Positions 23,601 through 39,172 are shown, counted from the first letter of the stretch. The stretch: DNA of 64,000 bases from Sycon ciliatum (GCF_964019385.1 NC_088653.1:11616673-11680672), one strand, 5' to 3'. Translations and numbers: made by a program. The notes: generated from the sequence alone by a model not told the origin.

Positions 23601-23962
23601 CCCGTGGCGTTGCCGACGGCAACCAACGCCAGCAGCGCCCCCAGCCAACGGCGAAGAGCAACACCGCATCGGCATTGTCGTCGTCAGGCGTACGCTGCAA
23701 CGGCGGTGGTGGTTTTGGTGGTGGGGTGGAGAACGCCTGGCACAACACCGCGTCCACGCTGCACCACAGCCCTGCGTTCCGAGAGACCGCGTCCTCCGCC
23801 ATGGCAACGTACGCCAAGCCGCCCGTGCGCACGGATCGTCGCAGTAGCGCCTGGGATAGAGAGCAGGTGGACAGCTTCGACTCGCAGCCAACGGCAGCGG
23901 TGGCTGGCTGGATGCTGGACGACGATGAGGAGGTCATCGACGACATGGACATGGGCTTTTGA
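2134..23962 (+). CDS. EGF/Ig single-pass receptor-like gene (5' incomplete)
   Basis: The exons are 2134-2394, 3303-3431, 5848-6023, 8837-9155 and 21138-23962. All introns are GT-AG and the phases agree (1, 1, 0, 1). In order they encode an EGF-like module with a long acidic insertion, a Ca-binding-type EGF (D-D-N-E-C start), an Ig domain (TLVCRF...W ... DTGVYSC), a transmembrane segment ([20 protein letters not shown]) and a 940-residue cytoplasmic tail. The order implies a type I surface receptor or adhesion protein. The 5' end, including any signal peptide, lies outside the window or in exons I could not identify. The tail has no kinase or other catalytic domain; it is rich in polyproline and YxxL/V motifs, which suggests scaffolding of SH3, EVH1 or SH2 proteins (inference). 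I do not recognise an orthologue, so no gene symbol is given. Confidence 0.85.
2561..2715 (+). repeat. 52-bp tandem repeat, 3 copies
   Basis: A TAGTACCAGGCTGGTCGCTA-headed unit starts at 2561, 2613 and 2665, so the period is 52 bp. The units are almost identical. The repeat sits in the intron between the two EGF exons and contains GTGGTC words related to the 650 and 17.8-kb repeats. Confidence 0.85.
2775..2890. repeat. Dispersed C/G-run repeat (copy 2 of 3)
   Basis: Two poly-C tracts flank ACAGGATTTTG and TTTTGAAAATTTTCCCGGGGAGG. This is the same motif order as at 1595-1760 and 19480-19860. Confidence 0.45.
2985..3135. repeat. Possible Tigger/pogo-like MITE fragment
   Basis: The text contains repeated AATCCAGCA and AAATCCAGCGG words and ends GTGCCAGATTATAGAGG. 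The vocabulary resembles the CTCTCTAATCC / GATTAGAGAGG ends of the element at about 15826-16300. The ends are too decayed to set boundaries. Confidence 0.3.
3303..3431 (+). CDS. Receptor exon: calcium-binding EGF module
   Basis: The acceptor is CCTTTAG and the donor is GTAAGC. The exon is 129 bp (phase 1-1). Spliced to the previous exon it begins D-D-N-E-C, the N-terminal calcium-binding motif of cbEGF. It continues with [18 protein letters not shown], which carries the G-(G)-Y/F-x-C-x-C signature, and ends at C-L. Confidence 0.88.
3582..4660 (+). repeat. 18-bp satellite (GTGCATGCAGTGTACAGC)n with higher-order repeats
   Basis: From about 3582 to 4240 an 18-bp unit is repeated about 30 times with G/A and C/T variants (GTGCATG, GTGAATG, GTGAAGG). 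From about 4040 to 4660 the array moves into roughly 70-86-bp higher-order units headed GTGCGTACGATRTGCATTC. Because 18 is divisible by 3 and the unit lacks stops, long ORFs appear in several frames on both strands. They are repeat artefacts (hexapeptide repeats such as SVHAVY). The array lies in the receptor intron after the second EGF exon. Confidence 0.9.
4832..5548. mobile_element. Foldback element with GGCTGTGTTT termini
   Basis: GGCTGTGTTT at 4832 pairs with AAACACAGCC ending at 5548. Subterminal blocks containing AACCGGGTTG / CAACCCGG and CAGGTCGAG / CTCGATCCAGG are also inverted. This resembles a non-autonomous DNA transposon with about 60-bp imperfect TIRs. Flanks (CTAT / TAAA) suggest a short TA-containing target duplication, but this is weak. 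A second element (4938-5230) is nested inside. Confidence 0.45.
4938..5230. mobile_element. MITE family M7, copy 1 (TIR CAAGAGTACATAA)
   Basis: Arms of about 85 bp at each end are inverted; both contain GAGTGTGCAACGCC, CAGCTCTGCATAGG and TGGTCGAGCGTAATCG. The flanks are ATTGCGA and ATTGCGC, a candidate 7-bp target duplication with one mismatch. A second copy with the same termini is at 28659-28938, so this is a real family. Confidence 0.7.
5645..5800. repeat. (TG)n microsatellite
   Basis: This is an interrupted TG/TGTATG tract about 50 bp upstream of the first Ig exon. ORFs across it are artefacts. Confidence 0.8.
5848..6023 (+). CDS. Receptor exon: N-terminal half of Ig domain
   Basis: The acceptor is ATCACAG and the donor is GTGAGT; phase in 1, out 0. 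It encodes V-E-S-I-V-M-L then [12 protein letters not shown] with a following W in V-T-W-A-G. These are the B-strand cysteine and C-strand tryptophan of an Ig fold. The F-strand cysteine is supplied by the next exon, so the intron splits the domain. Confidence 0.8.
6290..6470. repeat. Two tandem diverged ~100-bp units
   Basis: GGCCGGCCCAAAACTGTGTC...AGGAGGTCGTATGTAC and GGCCGGACCAACACTTTGTC...AGGAGGTCATACGTAC are diverged copies of one unit. They abut the compound foldback at 6473. Confidence 0.5.
6567..6912. repeat. Hairpin whose loop repeats the upstream flank
   Basis: Arms at about 6650-6757 and 6815-6912 are inverted (blocks such as GGCGAGGAGACAACAATT and GCTGGATCGACATTTGTG). The loop (about 6761-6813) is a near-exact direct copy of 6569-6617, beginning GTACGTTAAGGGCGACAC. 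It forms the insertion within the left arm of the compound foldback. Confidence 0.7.
7358..7880 (+). repeat. ~184-bp tandem repeat, 3 copies
   Basis: Units begin near 7359, 7542 and 7725 with AATTGCACATAACACGAAGC-like sequence. They share CTGCCCCATTTCTTCTTTATG and ACATTTATAGCAGGGG blocks. They are a few percent diverged and the third is truncated. ORFs at 7542 and 7751 are repeat artefacts. Confidence 0.8.
8575..8755. mobile_element. Short TA-type MITE (AATATAAGTCGCACC family)
   Basis: CCCTGAATATAAGTCGCACC on the left pairs with GTGCGACTCACAATCCGGG on the right, followed by AAATACGGTAT. The same family recurs at 31680-31850 and 40785-40965. Its CCGTATTTCC-type end is shared with the 9298-10404 element. 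Confidence 0.55.
8837..9155 (+). CDS. Receptor exon: Ig C-half, stalk and transmembrane helix
   Basis: The acceptor is GCATGCAG and the donor is GTATGT; phase in 0, out 1. It encodes [19 protein letters not shown], the E-F strand D-x-G-x-Y-x-C hallmark of Ig domains. A Thr/Ser/Asp-rich stalk of about 30 residues follows, then a single hydrophobic helix starting W-T-V-I-I-V and a basic stop-transfer segment (A-T-R-V-K-S-D-K). This fixes the tail as cytoplasmic. Confidence 0.88.
9298..10404. mobile_element. Non-autonomous DNA element, TA target duplication
   Basis: CCGTATTTCCGGCAATATAA at 9298 is inverted at the right end (TTTATATGCGCGGAAATACGG). LINE-A at 43110-43125 reads AAATTTATGAGAAGG, whereas here it is AAATTTA-element-TATGAGAAGG, so exactly TA is duplicated. 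The 1107-bp element also holds an internal palindrome (TGTCCATGGTTCGA inverted after 2 nt, near 9435-9464). No transposase ORF is present. TA duplication fits the Tc1/mariner group (inference). Confidence 0.8.
10712..11991. mobile_element. Foldback element, itself interrupted
   Basis: GTGGAAGAGAAAAAGACATA at 10712 is exactly inverted at about 11971-11990. The inner arms 11531-11680 and 11797-11945 are near-perfect inverted repeats (for example CCTTCCAACTTGGAAGG at the tip). The left arm is split by about 750 bp (10779-11530) that starts CAGGGTCCGCACAGCCC. A 26-bp stretch ending TGTAACATGATACT occurs on both sides of that insert. No transposase is seen. Confidence 0.75.
12377..15373 (-). CDS. 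RTE-like LINE ORF: APE endonuclease-reverse transcriptase
   Basis: The ORF is intact (998 residues, ATG at 15373) and would nick target DNA and reverse-transcribe the LINE RNA. N-terminal APE endonuclease motifs are visible: F-N-V-R-G-L-N, C-C-L-Q-E-T-K, N-V-Y-A-P-T, A-G-D-F-N-A-K, N-Q-I-D-Y-V-L and S-D-H-R-L. The central RT has [25 protein letters not shown] and the catalytic Y-A-D-D-T-D-F. The C-terminus ends with a K-L-G-S-L-L-G-D block and R-G-R-P-R-V-T-L. There is no ORF1. One protein with Y-A-D-D and a short 3' repeat tail resembles RTE and related clades; the exact clade is uncertain. The absence of stops suggests recent activity. Confidence 0.93.
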   Translation of the reverse strand: MGGRKPKRRPFAVGSFNVRGLNSNFRQDALRRDLKSYRVDLCCLQETKLTGSLDTEKDGYRLIALAPQCRHYGLAFVVSSSLSSQIQKYWSLSDRVAVLTINLPSRAGNGGTKASTLAIINVYAPTSSLVARDADELDKFYSDLNSAYNQIKLSAIVLFAGDFNAKVGKKSDARETCCGKHGRGKRNLSGQSLIDFCHASDLFICNTAFQHNARHVTTWTGHRRDGASGATVPVYNQIDYVLCKSTQRRLLLDSRSYGGCTLSSDHRLVVARLDLQRLYGIFGQKKKDDLQAPKFNTFKLAEGQVQEEYAEKLASELLAADQVQGNTGLQERSRRLMEVVRSAAGDVLGTVQQKTRRKAPDQEIELLSLEQRSLRISIGSTNNPDTKASLKTKRNRILHAIRTKCRDNAEKIMQERAAEVERLKNGARMFKAVQLMTRKPSRKPIVHDQKGRFIADDQEAASTVRSHFHDQFRGNVDAGVEPFTGRPRSLQRQISSAEVSNALKKLNNGRSPGPDGVPGELLKYGRENLAPHIACLFNSMFTTHQHLDLGCGTLVPLQKPGKTVGPPGNLRPIVLLMSLRKTLSIITLRRISSKVGEYLSPTQSGFRAGRSTADLVWSHRWFAATCQHYRQEMTILGIDMSKAFDCIRRDKLLTVLESFLMEDDVRLVRVLLTNTTLQVRIGRAVSESLETTIGTPQGDSLSPVLFVIYLEAALRDLRSTQVARNRPPMDQSINIPFELVYADDTDFINLSRQWLTELEPVIDHTLGQWALRVNNTKTEWTELGRSVDRIDERWRTSRKLGSLLGDIEDVTRRRQLAEAAFRSMWSLWKRRGLIREPLRMRLYCAFIMPILLYNSGTWGLTVASERSLDAFHRRQLRSLLGITWPQKISNLALYARCGVEPVSDLIRNSRWSLFGHVLRLGKDTPARLSMEQYFQAPEGRYRGRPRVTLPIKLHTDLSQSNNGHLRSVEDLRRLERIAVDRPAWNALVKSVCAHPRHE
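15826..16300. mobile_element. Tigger/pogo-like MITE
   Basis: The left end CAGTCGTCCCTCTCTAATCC has a degenerate inverted counterpart (GATTAGAGAGG) near 16290. Internal GGATAAACAAG and GTGCTGGATTA words occur at both ends. CAG-starting termini with CCTC are typical of pogo/Tigger elements. It contains the near-perfect hairpin at 16008-16059. Confidence 0.5.
16008..16059. repeat. 24-bp hairpin with 4-nt loop
   Basis: CATACACTTGGGAGTATCC begins the left arm. The right arm pairs over all 24 positions, with one G:U wobble in RNA. The loop is ACTG. It is either a MITE-derived hairpin or a small RNA precursor-like structure in the receptor's intron. Confidence 0.55.
16580..16976 (+). repeat. ~258-bp tandem duplication
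   Basis: The segment GGCGGGGTTTGCAGCTC... at about 16586-16725 recurs nearly identically at about 16839-16976; the CACTGCTCATGGAGC spacer is between. ORFs through it are artefacts. Confidence 0.75.
17251..17395 (+). repeat. 20-bp minisatellite grown inside LINE-B
   Basis: GGCCTTGTAGAGGGG(A)CAAT/GAAT units repeat seven times at 20-bp spacing. The LINE-B copy at about 44708 has this sequence once (GGGCCTTGTACAGGGGAGAA). The array therefore expanded locally after insertion. Confidence 0.85.
17454..17655. mobile_element. 202-bp MITE with TAATTTC termini
   Basis: The 21-bp ends (TAATTTCACAAA... and ...TTTCTGAAATTA) are inverted with one mismatch. The interior is rich in TTTCGGT/ACCGAAA. It interrupts LINE-B (compare 44775-44800). 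The target duplication is unclear. Confidence 0.65.
17762..18900 (+). repeat. GTGGTC element and 17-bp satellite inserted in LINE-B
   Basis: 17770-18010 has inverted-type GCGACCACCTG / CAGGTGGTC words. From about 18312 to 18826 there are about 30 copies of a 17-bp unit (GAGTGGTCGCCAYATCC). Six TGAAAAGTAATG 12-bp units follow to 18900. Because 17 is not a multiple of 3, all frames cycle through the same 17-residue peptide, giving long ORFs on both strands. These are artefacts. Confidence 0.88.
19476..19889. repeat. Dispersed C/G-run repeat (copy 3) inserted in LINE-B
   Basis: LINE-B coding sequence is interrupted between ACAAGAC and AAGAACAGATCCCT (compare 61985-62030, uninterrupted). The insert has GGGGCGGCCCACTTTTTCGG at the start and TTTTTTCCCGGGGGAGG internally, related to 1595 and 2775. 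Its internal unit (CAATTGGCTTCAATTTTTG) is tandemly duplicated. Confidence 0.55.
20602..21020 (+). repeat. (GTT)n tract and 16-bp minisatellite
   Basis: 20602-20632 is (GTT)n. From about 20714 to 21010 there are 16-bp units alternating GTGCGTAACTCGGTCT and GTGCGTGTCTCTGGCT. The array ends about 120 bp before the last receptor exon. ORFs on both strands are artefacts. Confidence 0.85.
21138..23962 (+). CDS. Receptor last exon: proline-rich cytoplasmic tail
   Basis: The acceptor is CGCACAG; the phase-1 join gives Gly, then G-P-R-R-A-V; the stop TGA is at 23960-23962. The 940 residues are low-complexity and disordered in character. Polyproline blocks include [18 protein letters not shown] and [10 protein letters not shown], candidate SH3/EVH1/profilin ligands. 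Tyrosine motifs include S-E-Y-L-T-V, two near-identical D-D/E-E-x-Y-G-M-L-Y blocks and H-Y-N-I-L; all are YxxL/V. The C-terminus is strongly acidic ([11 protein letters not shown]). No catalytic domain is seen. Coding is well supported by one frame open for 2.8 kb next to a matching splice site. Confidence 0.85.
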
Positions 23963-24327
23963 GTTTTGACCCTGCTGGGAATCTTCGCACTGCTTTGCAA
24001 ATGACCTACCTGCGTTGTCGGACCATGGGGCAAGCGAGCAAGAAGACTGCCATTTCGCGTGCACTGCAGCGGGCTAAGTGTCTTGCTCGATGACCGAATG
24101 AATGGTTTCTGGGCTGGTCGTGCGAGCAGAGACCTCTACCCACACTGCAGCCCGGCACCAATCTGGTGACTCGTTTGGTGGCGTCATTGATGACCTGGTC
24201 TGGGACGTCGTCAGTGAACGCTGTACAGTGCCATGCTGGATGAGCATACGGCAGTGTGTGTGTGTGTGTTTGTGTGTGTGTTTGTGTGTGTGTTTGTGTG
24301 TGTGTGTGTATGTGTGTGTTTCTGTGT

Positions 24328-24389
<62 letters not shown>

Positions 24390-25300
24390 TCGTTTGCAGC
24401 GGTGGCATGCCCCCAATCTACTGTGGGAAATCCCCCATCTCGCCCTTGTCGTGGCACAGGCAGCATGTCGTATGCACAATGGCCTTGCTTCTTGAACTTG
24501 AAGCCTGCCATTCTGTCAATTATTGGTCTCTCTCTTCTTCTAACACACACACACACACTCACTCCCCCCCCTCCTCCATGCCTTGTTTCTCACCCACCGT
24601 GGACTATTGACTGGCTTCGTGGTAGCAAGTATTCACGCAAGTGTGTGCACACTTGCACCAATATTAGTATTATTTATTTATGTTTGTAGGCAAGACACGT
24701 TTGTGTATCAACAGCACACTATCAATACCAAGTAATGCAATGCTGCCTCGCATGCAGTGGTCAAACAATGCACGTGTTCATAATGTACAGTGACATACAC
24801 TCCCAATCACGCTAATCTTTCGCACCCGCTCCTGCACGATTTATCAATGTTAGAGTTTTTTTTCTTTGCGGCTGTCCCTGCTCCCCGTTGGTTGGTTTGA
24901 GGCGTCACTTGCCAGCCCTGTCCCCAAGTATTAATACCCGTGAGTGTGTCACATCAAGACCCCCCCCCCCCCCGCACTGGGATGTTCTGATTTCATTAAT
25001 ATTAAAAAAATATCTCCCCTCAGTTCTCCACCGGAGCATGCACCCAGTCTCTCCTTCTCCATAACTTTTATTATTGCCTTGTACAGAATGATAATTGACA
25101 ACAGCTCGACTTGCTGTCCCGCAACAATTCAGTTTCTCCTTGACATCTCGGGTGCATGGCGGAATGCACATGTAAATAGCGGCCAGTTATGCCGCTGTCT
25201 TCCATTCTTTTCTCCCTTTTCATATTTTTTTGCAGGCCTCCTCTGCCAGCATTCTGCACTGTCACGTGTACGTGTATAATGTTTCCGATTCTCTCCGACA
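23963..25300 (+). other. Receptor 3' UTR/intergenic, with (TG)n tract
   Basis: After the stop there is about 280 bp of unique sequence, then an interrupted (TG)n array (24251-24389). I found no clear AATAAA signal and no coding potential. 25300-25345 has a short ATCATGCATTAC tandem repeat. Confidence 0.5.
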
Positions 25301-25529
25301 TGCATTACATCATGCATTACATCATGCATTTTACATCATGCAAGGACAAACACAATAATTATACTGTATTACAGGATAAACTGATAACGTTCCTCTTGCC
25401 AATACGGTAGGTTTCCAGAAAGCCCGAGAGTGTAAAAATGGAAGGAGGGAAACGAAAGTTGTGATCCAAAAAGCTTCCATAATATTTACGCCCATTGCGC
25501 AATGAATCCAATGATGTACTTTGTACGAT

Positions 25530-25660
25530 AACATCCCGCACAGCCACCTGGGCTGGTCGTCTGGGGTGTTGACCAGTGCATTACTGATGCCAGTGTACTC
25601 GCATGCATTACTCATACCTTCCATATTTGGCAATGTGCACTCAATGGGCTTGTTTTGTAG
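25530..25660. repeat. Diverged third copy of the CNNM upstream flank repeat
   Basis: CAGCCACCTGGGC, AGTGCATTACTGATGCC and CCATATTTGGCAATGTGCAC match, with roughly 80% identity by eye, the segments at 35530-35640 and 37265-37370 that flank the first identified CNNM exons. The segment is therefore a dispersed repeat rather than unique 5' sequence. Confidence 0.5.
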
Positions 25661-25733
25661 CACACAAGCTTCCCCTCAAACACGATCATGATCAGCACAT
25701 GCACACCACCCACCAGCACACACCTCAGACGTG

Positions 25734-25975
25734 CCCATCGCGGAAGCGATGATAGCGAACAGCTATGTTAGACATAGCAACTTGTGGTGGGATTACACCA
25801 TTCAACAGCTTGCAAGGCTGATGAATTGACCGCGACTATAGCACACACACACCATTTGACCATTTCAATGATTTGACGCCCATCGCCGGAGGCGATGCTA
25901 CGGCAGAAACCATAGCAGCTTGTACTGGGATTCAACTGCTTGCAAGGCTGAAGAATTGACCGCCACTATTCAGCC
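25734..25975. repeat. Two tandem ~100-bp hairpin-bearing repeats
   Basis: Each unit runs from a CCCATCGC(N)GCGATG hairpin through CAACTTG-like and AACAGCTTGCAAGGCTGA to GAATTGACCGC. Units are at about 25734-25845 and 25879-25975. A third copy, inverted, lies directly after the assembly gap at 36500-36605. Confidence 0.65.
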
Positions 25976-26094
25976 TGGTCTACACCACACCGCTATGAAG
26001 TGGCTTTGTCTGGCCAGTGAATCCCTATTTTTTGGTCTTTTTCATTTTTTTCCCCGCACACACACACACACAGTCCTAGGATCCTGTCCCCCGT

Positions 26095-26580
26095 GAATTC
26101 CGCAATTCCGTGGATTGCAGAATTTCCGCAGAATCCAGACTAGTACAGAAAATTCCGCGGAATATTGCAGAAAAGAGAGAAAAAACTGCTTTTTCTGGAA
26201 ACCTTTGTTGTATTATTAATATTTTTGTATTTCACAGCAAAACCCACCTACAAGTAGTACCTCTGCTTGTGACTTTTAAAATAAACCAACTTGCAAGGTG
26301 TTTGGAGTTTTCATTTTTTTTGGACCAGGATTTCGCATAATTTTTTTATTTTTTATATAGGGAGAACAAACTTCGGTGGGGTCGCGGAAATTCAATATGT
26401 TTTTAGTATTTCTTACGCTCATTTCCCTTGCAGAATTGCCGCAAAATTTGGAAGGATTTGCAGAATCAGCGCAGAATTTACTGTTTACAGCCGCAGAATT
26501 CTGCACAGCATTTCTGAAAACCCGGTCGCAATCAGAACGGCCACAACGTGCGTCATGATGAGATTTCTCATAATTTAAAA
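26095..26580. repeat. GCAGAATT-rich repeat, possible MITE
   Basis: CAATTCCG, GCAGAATTTCCGC and GCAGAATTCTGC words recur on both strands at the two ends (26095-26165 and 26440-26510). Boundaries and target duplication are not clear. No coding sequence is supported. Confidence 0.3.
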
Positions 26581-26929
26581 AAATAACTAAAATCAGCAAA
26601 ACCCCAACTCCCTGCGCCTGGCCGGCACTGCCCTTGGCCTGGTCACGTGACAGAAAGCAATAACCATGGCAACTGAGACAGTGGCAGGGCTAGGGAGAGG
26701 GTCTGAAAAAAGCATTTCGATGATCTACACATTTACAGAGACTGCAAATCACATGCCCAAATAGATAGCACCAACGCACATAGGAAATAGCTACGAAAAA
26801 AAAAAGAGAGAGAGAGAAAGGAATCGATGCACGGCACCACCAGTGGTTGCCGGCGTCGAAGACCATAATGCTGCATCGCCAGCGAATCTATGTATCCAGG
26901 GACAACGAAAGCAACAGTCCGAGGTGCGT

Positions 26930-27498
26930 GCGTGCGTGTGTTTGTGTGTGTGTGTGGGGGGGGGGGGGGGGTAGGTGTGTGTGTGTGCGTTTGTGTGTGT
27001 GTGTGTATGCATGCACAGCTCCTTACAACAAGCCTGAGCTGGCCCGGGTGACATGCTCACGCAACTGATGCCATCAAGGTTCACGCCACTCACAATGGCG
27101 TTCAAGACGTCATCGGCTGGTGAGGTCACGGCGTGTGAGCAAGCTGCGCGGAGCCGTGTGGCAGCAGTGAGAGCGGGGAAAGTACAAATGTGACGGCTAA
27201 AAAACTACTACTAGAGTGTGTAGAGCAGGGGAACTAGTCTATTTGTCGCAGCATGGCCCGACTGGTGTCCATGTACTAGAACTACTTCAGTAACTGCAAC
27301 ACAGCACAGCATACAACCAGGCAACAGCAGCAGCGGCATAGCATCACGGCATTGATAACAGCAATAAACACAACAATGGCGGTACTGCTAGGAGCCTATG
27401 TAGAGGCGACGGCGGGGTCGGCTTCATCTATAGCTAGCTGCTGCAGGAATGGGCATGTGAGCAGCAGAGAGGGTGCATGTGTGTGGGTGGTGGGGAGA

Positions 27499-27597
<99 letters not shown>

Positions 27598-27658
27598 ACT
27601 TGGCTTCCAAGCAATACACCCACCCACCCCACGCACACACACACGCACACGCACACAT

Positions 27659-27729
<71 letters not shown>

Positions 27730-27730
27730 T
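26930..27730. repeat. Microsatellites downstream of CNNM
   Basis: TG/poly-G tracts lie at 26935-27010, (GA)n at 27497-27598 and (CA)n at 27640-27726. They lie in the 3' flank of the minus-strand CNNM gene. ORFs rich in R-E or T-H are artefacts. Confidence 0.85.
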
Positions 27731-27776
27731 ACACACCCGCACAAAAGAAACATACATCTCTCGCTCTATATCACGC

Positions 27777-35476
<7,700 letters not shown>

Positions 35477-36103
35477 CTGTGAACAACAGCAGCAGCAGAA
35501 GCAGCATACACAACGAATATTAAATCTCCAGTGCACATTGCCAAATATGCATTGTATGAGTACATTGCATGTGAGTATGCTGGGACCAGCAATGCACTGT
35601 TCAACAGCCCACAAGACCATGCCCAGGTGGCGGTGTGGGGTATTTAGAGAGAGTGTGTCGACACCAGATAAAACCGCAGGTAATGAGTGGAAATATCATG
35701 ACTTTCCGCGCCTCAGATCCGAGCCACCCTTGTGCACTATTTTTGTCCCCTTGATTTTTTTCATGGTGTTTTTGACCGAAATCTCCAATTTCCGAAGAGA
35801 AATGAGGCTGTGCAGCAGGAAATTGTCCAAATACCCCCAACTATATCTTTTTTTCCTGCTCAGTAGGGGTGTGGCTTGGTGCTGAAGATGCAAAACAGGG
35901 AAATGTTCGTACACATTTTGTTTGTTTAAAATTCATCACGTTAACAATGGGACTTTCGAGAGAGAAATTCACCGTCTGGGAAAGGTTATGAACGATTGCA
36001 GTGGTTGAAAAGGCTGGTATTTGTTATGTACAATAGTTAGTCTGTACAAGAGGCCTGCCAGCAGGAACTAGAGCCCGATGGCTATGCAAAGCTATCTAAG
36101 AGT

Positions 36104-36796
36104 GCGTTTGGTTGGTACGATCTAGAACAGGATCGAACAGCTGGTGCACATGGAGCAGCCTCATGCCAACCAAACGGTACTCCAGAAACAGAGCATATTT
36201 TGTGAAAAATATGCTGAACTTGGTGCATTCTTCAAAATACTAACGCTGCTCTTTTCTCTCCGAAATTCAACACTTGCAAGCCAGATATGAAAGAAAGAAA
36301 NNNNNNNNNNNNNNNNNNNNNNNNNNNNNNNNNNNNNNNNNNNNNNNNNNNNNNNNNNNNNNNNNNNNNNNNNNNNNNNNNNNNNNNNNNNNNNNNNNNN
36401 NNNNNNNNNNNNNNNNNNNNNNNNNNNNNNNNNNNNNNNNNNNNNNNNNNNNNNNNNNNNNNNNNNNNNNNNNNNNNNNNNNNNNNNNNNNNNNNNNNNN
36501 GCCGTCAATTCATCAGCCTTTCAAGCTGTTGATTGGTGTAATTGTAATCCCAGCATAAGTTGCTATGTCTAACGTAGCTTGTTCGCTATCATCGCTTCAG
36601 CGATGGACAGGTGGAAGTGTTTGTGTGTGTTTGAATGAGGATTAGTCTTGTTGTCTTCGGCATCTCTCCATGTATGCTTGGAAAAAGAAATGACGTTTTG
36701 TTGGTGGGGTGTCTGGGGATTCTCTTCCTGTATGGGTCTCTGGAAAATATCGGATTTTTGCGAAATATTTGTTTGACTTCTCTGTAGGGTCTATTT
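36104..36796. other. Spacer between CNNM arms, including assembly gap
   Basis: 36301-36500 is 200 Ns. The left 197 bp and right 296 bp do not match each other. The right side begins with an inverted copy of the 25734 repeat (GTCAATTCATCAGCC...). No exon is recognisable. The missing 5' exons and promoter(s) of one or both CNNM copies may be here. Confidence 0.7.
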
Positions 36797-37420
36797 TCTT
36801 AGGTAGCTTTGCATAGCCATCGGGCTCTAGTTCCTGCTGGCAGGCCTCTTGTACAGACTAACTATTGTACATAACAAATTCCAGCCATTTCAACCACTGC
36901 TATCGTTCATAACCTTTCCCAGACGGTGAATTTCTCTCTCGAAAGTCCCATTGTTAACGTGATGAATTTTAAACAAACAAAATGTGTACGAACATTTCCC
37001 TGTTTTGCATCTTCAGCACCAAGCCACACCCCTACTGAGCAGGAAAAAAAGATATAGTTGGGGGTATTTGGACAATTTCCTGCTGCACAGCCTCATTTCT
37101 CTTCGGAAATTGGAGATTTCGGTCAAAAACACCATGAAAAAATCAAGGGGACAAAAATAGTGCACAAGGGTGGCTCGGATCTGAGGCGCGGAAAGTCATG
37201 ATATTTCCACTCATTACCTGCGGTTTTATCTGGTGTCGACACACTCTCTCTAAATACCCCACACCGCCACCTGGGCATGGTCGTGTGGGCTGTTGAACAG
37301 TGCATTGCTGGTCCCAGCATACTCACATGCAATGTACTCATACAATGCATATTTGGCAATGTGCACTGGAGATTAAATATTCGTTGTGTATGCTGCTTCT
37401 GCTGCTGCTGTTGTTCACAG

Positions 37421-37638
37421 AACGTTAACAAACCTGCTGGACTCGTTGACTGGCTCCGGATTGGTTGCCGTGATAGCTTCGTCCGGAGGTATTGTCGTCC
37501 TCGGCGAGATTGTCCCGCAGAGCTTCTGCTCGCGCTATGGCCTGGCCGTCGGGGCCAAGACCATATGGCTGACGCGCTTCTTCATGATCGTCACTTTCCC
37601 GCTAGCCATGCCCATCTCTTGGGTGAGTTGCAATCTTC

Positions 37639-37677
<39 letters not shown>

Positions 37678-39172
37678 CTCCTTTCGATCTCGCGCACTTC
37701 CCCCAAAGGTCATGGTCGTGACTTTCTTTCCCGCTAACCATTCCCATCTCGTGAGTGAGTTTCTTCAGTCTTCTTATCTCGGGTGCTCAAGGCAGGCATG
37801 ACCTAGGTCCCTGTGAGTGTAATGGGTGTTCAAGGCTTGCATGACCTTGACCTGTGTGTGTGTGTGTGTGTGTGCAATGGGTGTTCAATCCGGGCATGAC
37901 CTTGATCTGTGTGTGCAATGGGTGTTCAAGACTGGCATGAGCTTGGTTCCTGTGTGTGTGCAATGGGTGTTCAAGGCAGGCATAACGTTGGTCCCTGTGT
38001 GTGCAATGGGTGCTCTTGTGGCATGGCGTTCACCTGGACATGGCAGTCATTGGTCTTGATTCCAGTGGTCCCCTTGGTCAAGTTACTAGTCTCCTTAATC
38101 ACGCTGAATGTACATGAAGGGCTCCAATTCAAAACGCGATAAAGACCAAACCGGAGCTTTTGCGGTTTTTTTGTCACGAAAGAATTCGTTTTCACCCCAC
38201 GGACGTCTGTGTGTCGGTTTTACGGGTCAAAACGCGATGCATCCCTGTAAAAATGATTCCTGAAGTTTGTGTTCTTCTGCTAAACGCGACAAAAGTCATT
38301 GATGCTGCATTGCAGACTGAAAAAGAACAAATGAAAAAATGCACTCCCTGAAATTTCCACAAAAATGGATCTATCTTGTTCGTTTTGAATTGGAGCGCTT
38401 CACATGTTTTTTGCTGTGGTTGTTTCTTGTTTCCTAAGATTTTGGATCGGTTCTTGGGAAGGGAGATTGGTCGTGTGTTAAACCGCGAGGAGCTCATTAC
38501 GTATTTGCAAGTGACGCGTGATCACCATGATATGGCTGAGGTAAGGGGTTCTTGATCTGCTTTCGTTTGTGTCCCTGTGTGTGTGTGTGTGTGTGTGTGT
38601 GTCTGTGTGTCTGTGTGTCTGTGTCTTGCGTGAAACTTAAAAACCAAAAATATGACCTCCGGAGTCAGGAGTCGACCGATAGCCGGGGTCGACTTATAAC
38701 CGGTGAAATACGGTATCTGCTCTGTTCACTACTGAATTGTAGGATGTCGCTATGCTCGTTTGCTTCCGTGTGTGTGTGTGCGCGCGTGTGTGTGTGTACT
38801 TGTGTATGTGTGCGTGCTGCTGCGATGGCCGTGTCGTGTTCCTCTTTCCACCAGGATGAAGTAGAGATGTTAGAAGGAGTGCTAGCGTTTAAGAAGAAGA
38901 CCATAGCGGAAGTCATGACTCCCAAGGCTAAGATGTTCCTGCTCGCCGATAACACCGTCTTAAACGGCAAGACGCTCCGCTTGATCCAGGTGAGCTGCCG
39001 TTACGGCGACTAATGAAACAGTGTTTCCTCGTATGCTAGTGTACAGGCGTAGTGGTGGCCTGCGGATGCGAAGCACAGCTTGTGAGTTTCTGAAGGGAAA
39101 GGTGCGAACGGAAAAAGTCTGAAGCTGCATACAGTCATGCTGGTTTCCGTGCGTGCGTCTGTGTGTGTGTGT

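Noticed and set aside
24211-24562. CRISPR-like or coding interpretation of the TG/CA arrays
   Set aside because: They are simple microsatellites with no spacer structure, in a eukaryotic context.
26791-27129. Minus-strand 112-codon ORF as an extra gene downstream of CNNM
   Set aside because: Interrupted by a CA/poly-C microsatellite and without recognisable domain or splice support.
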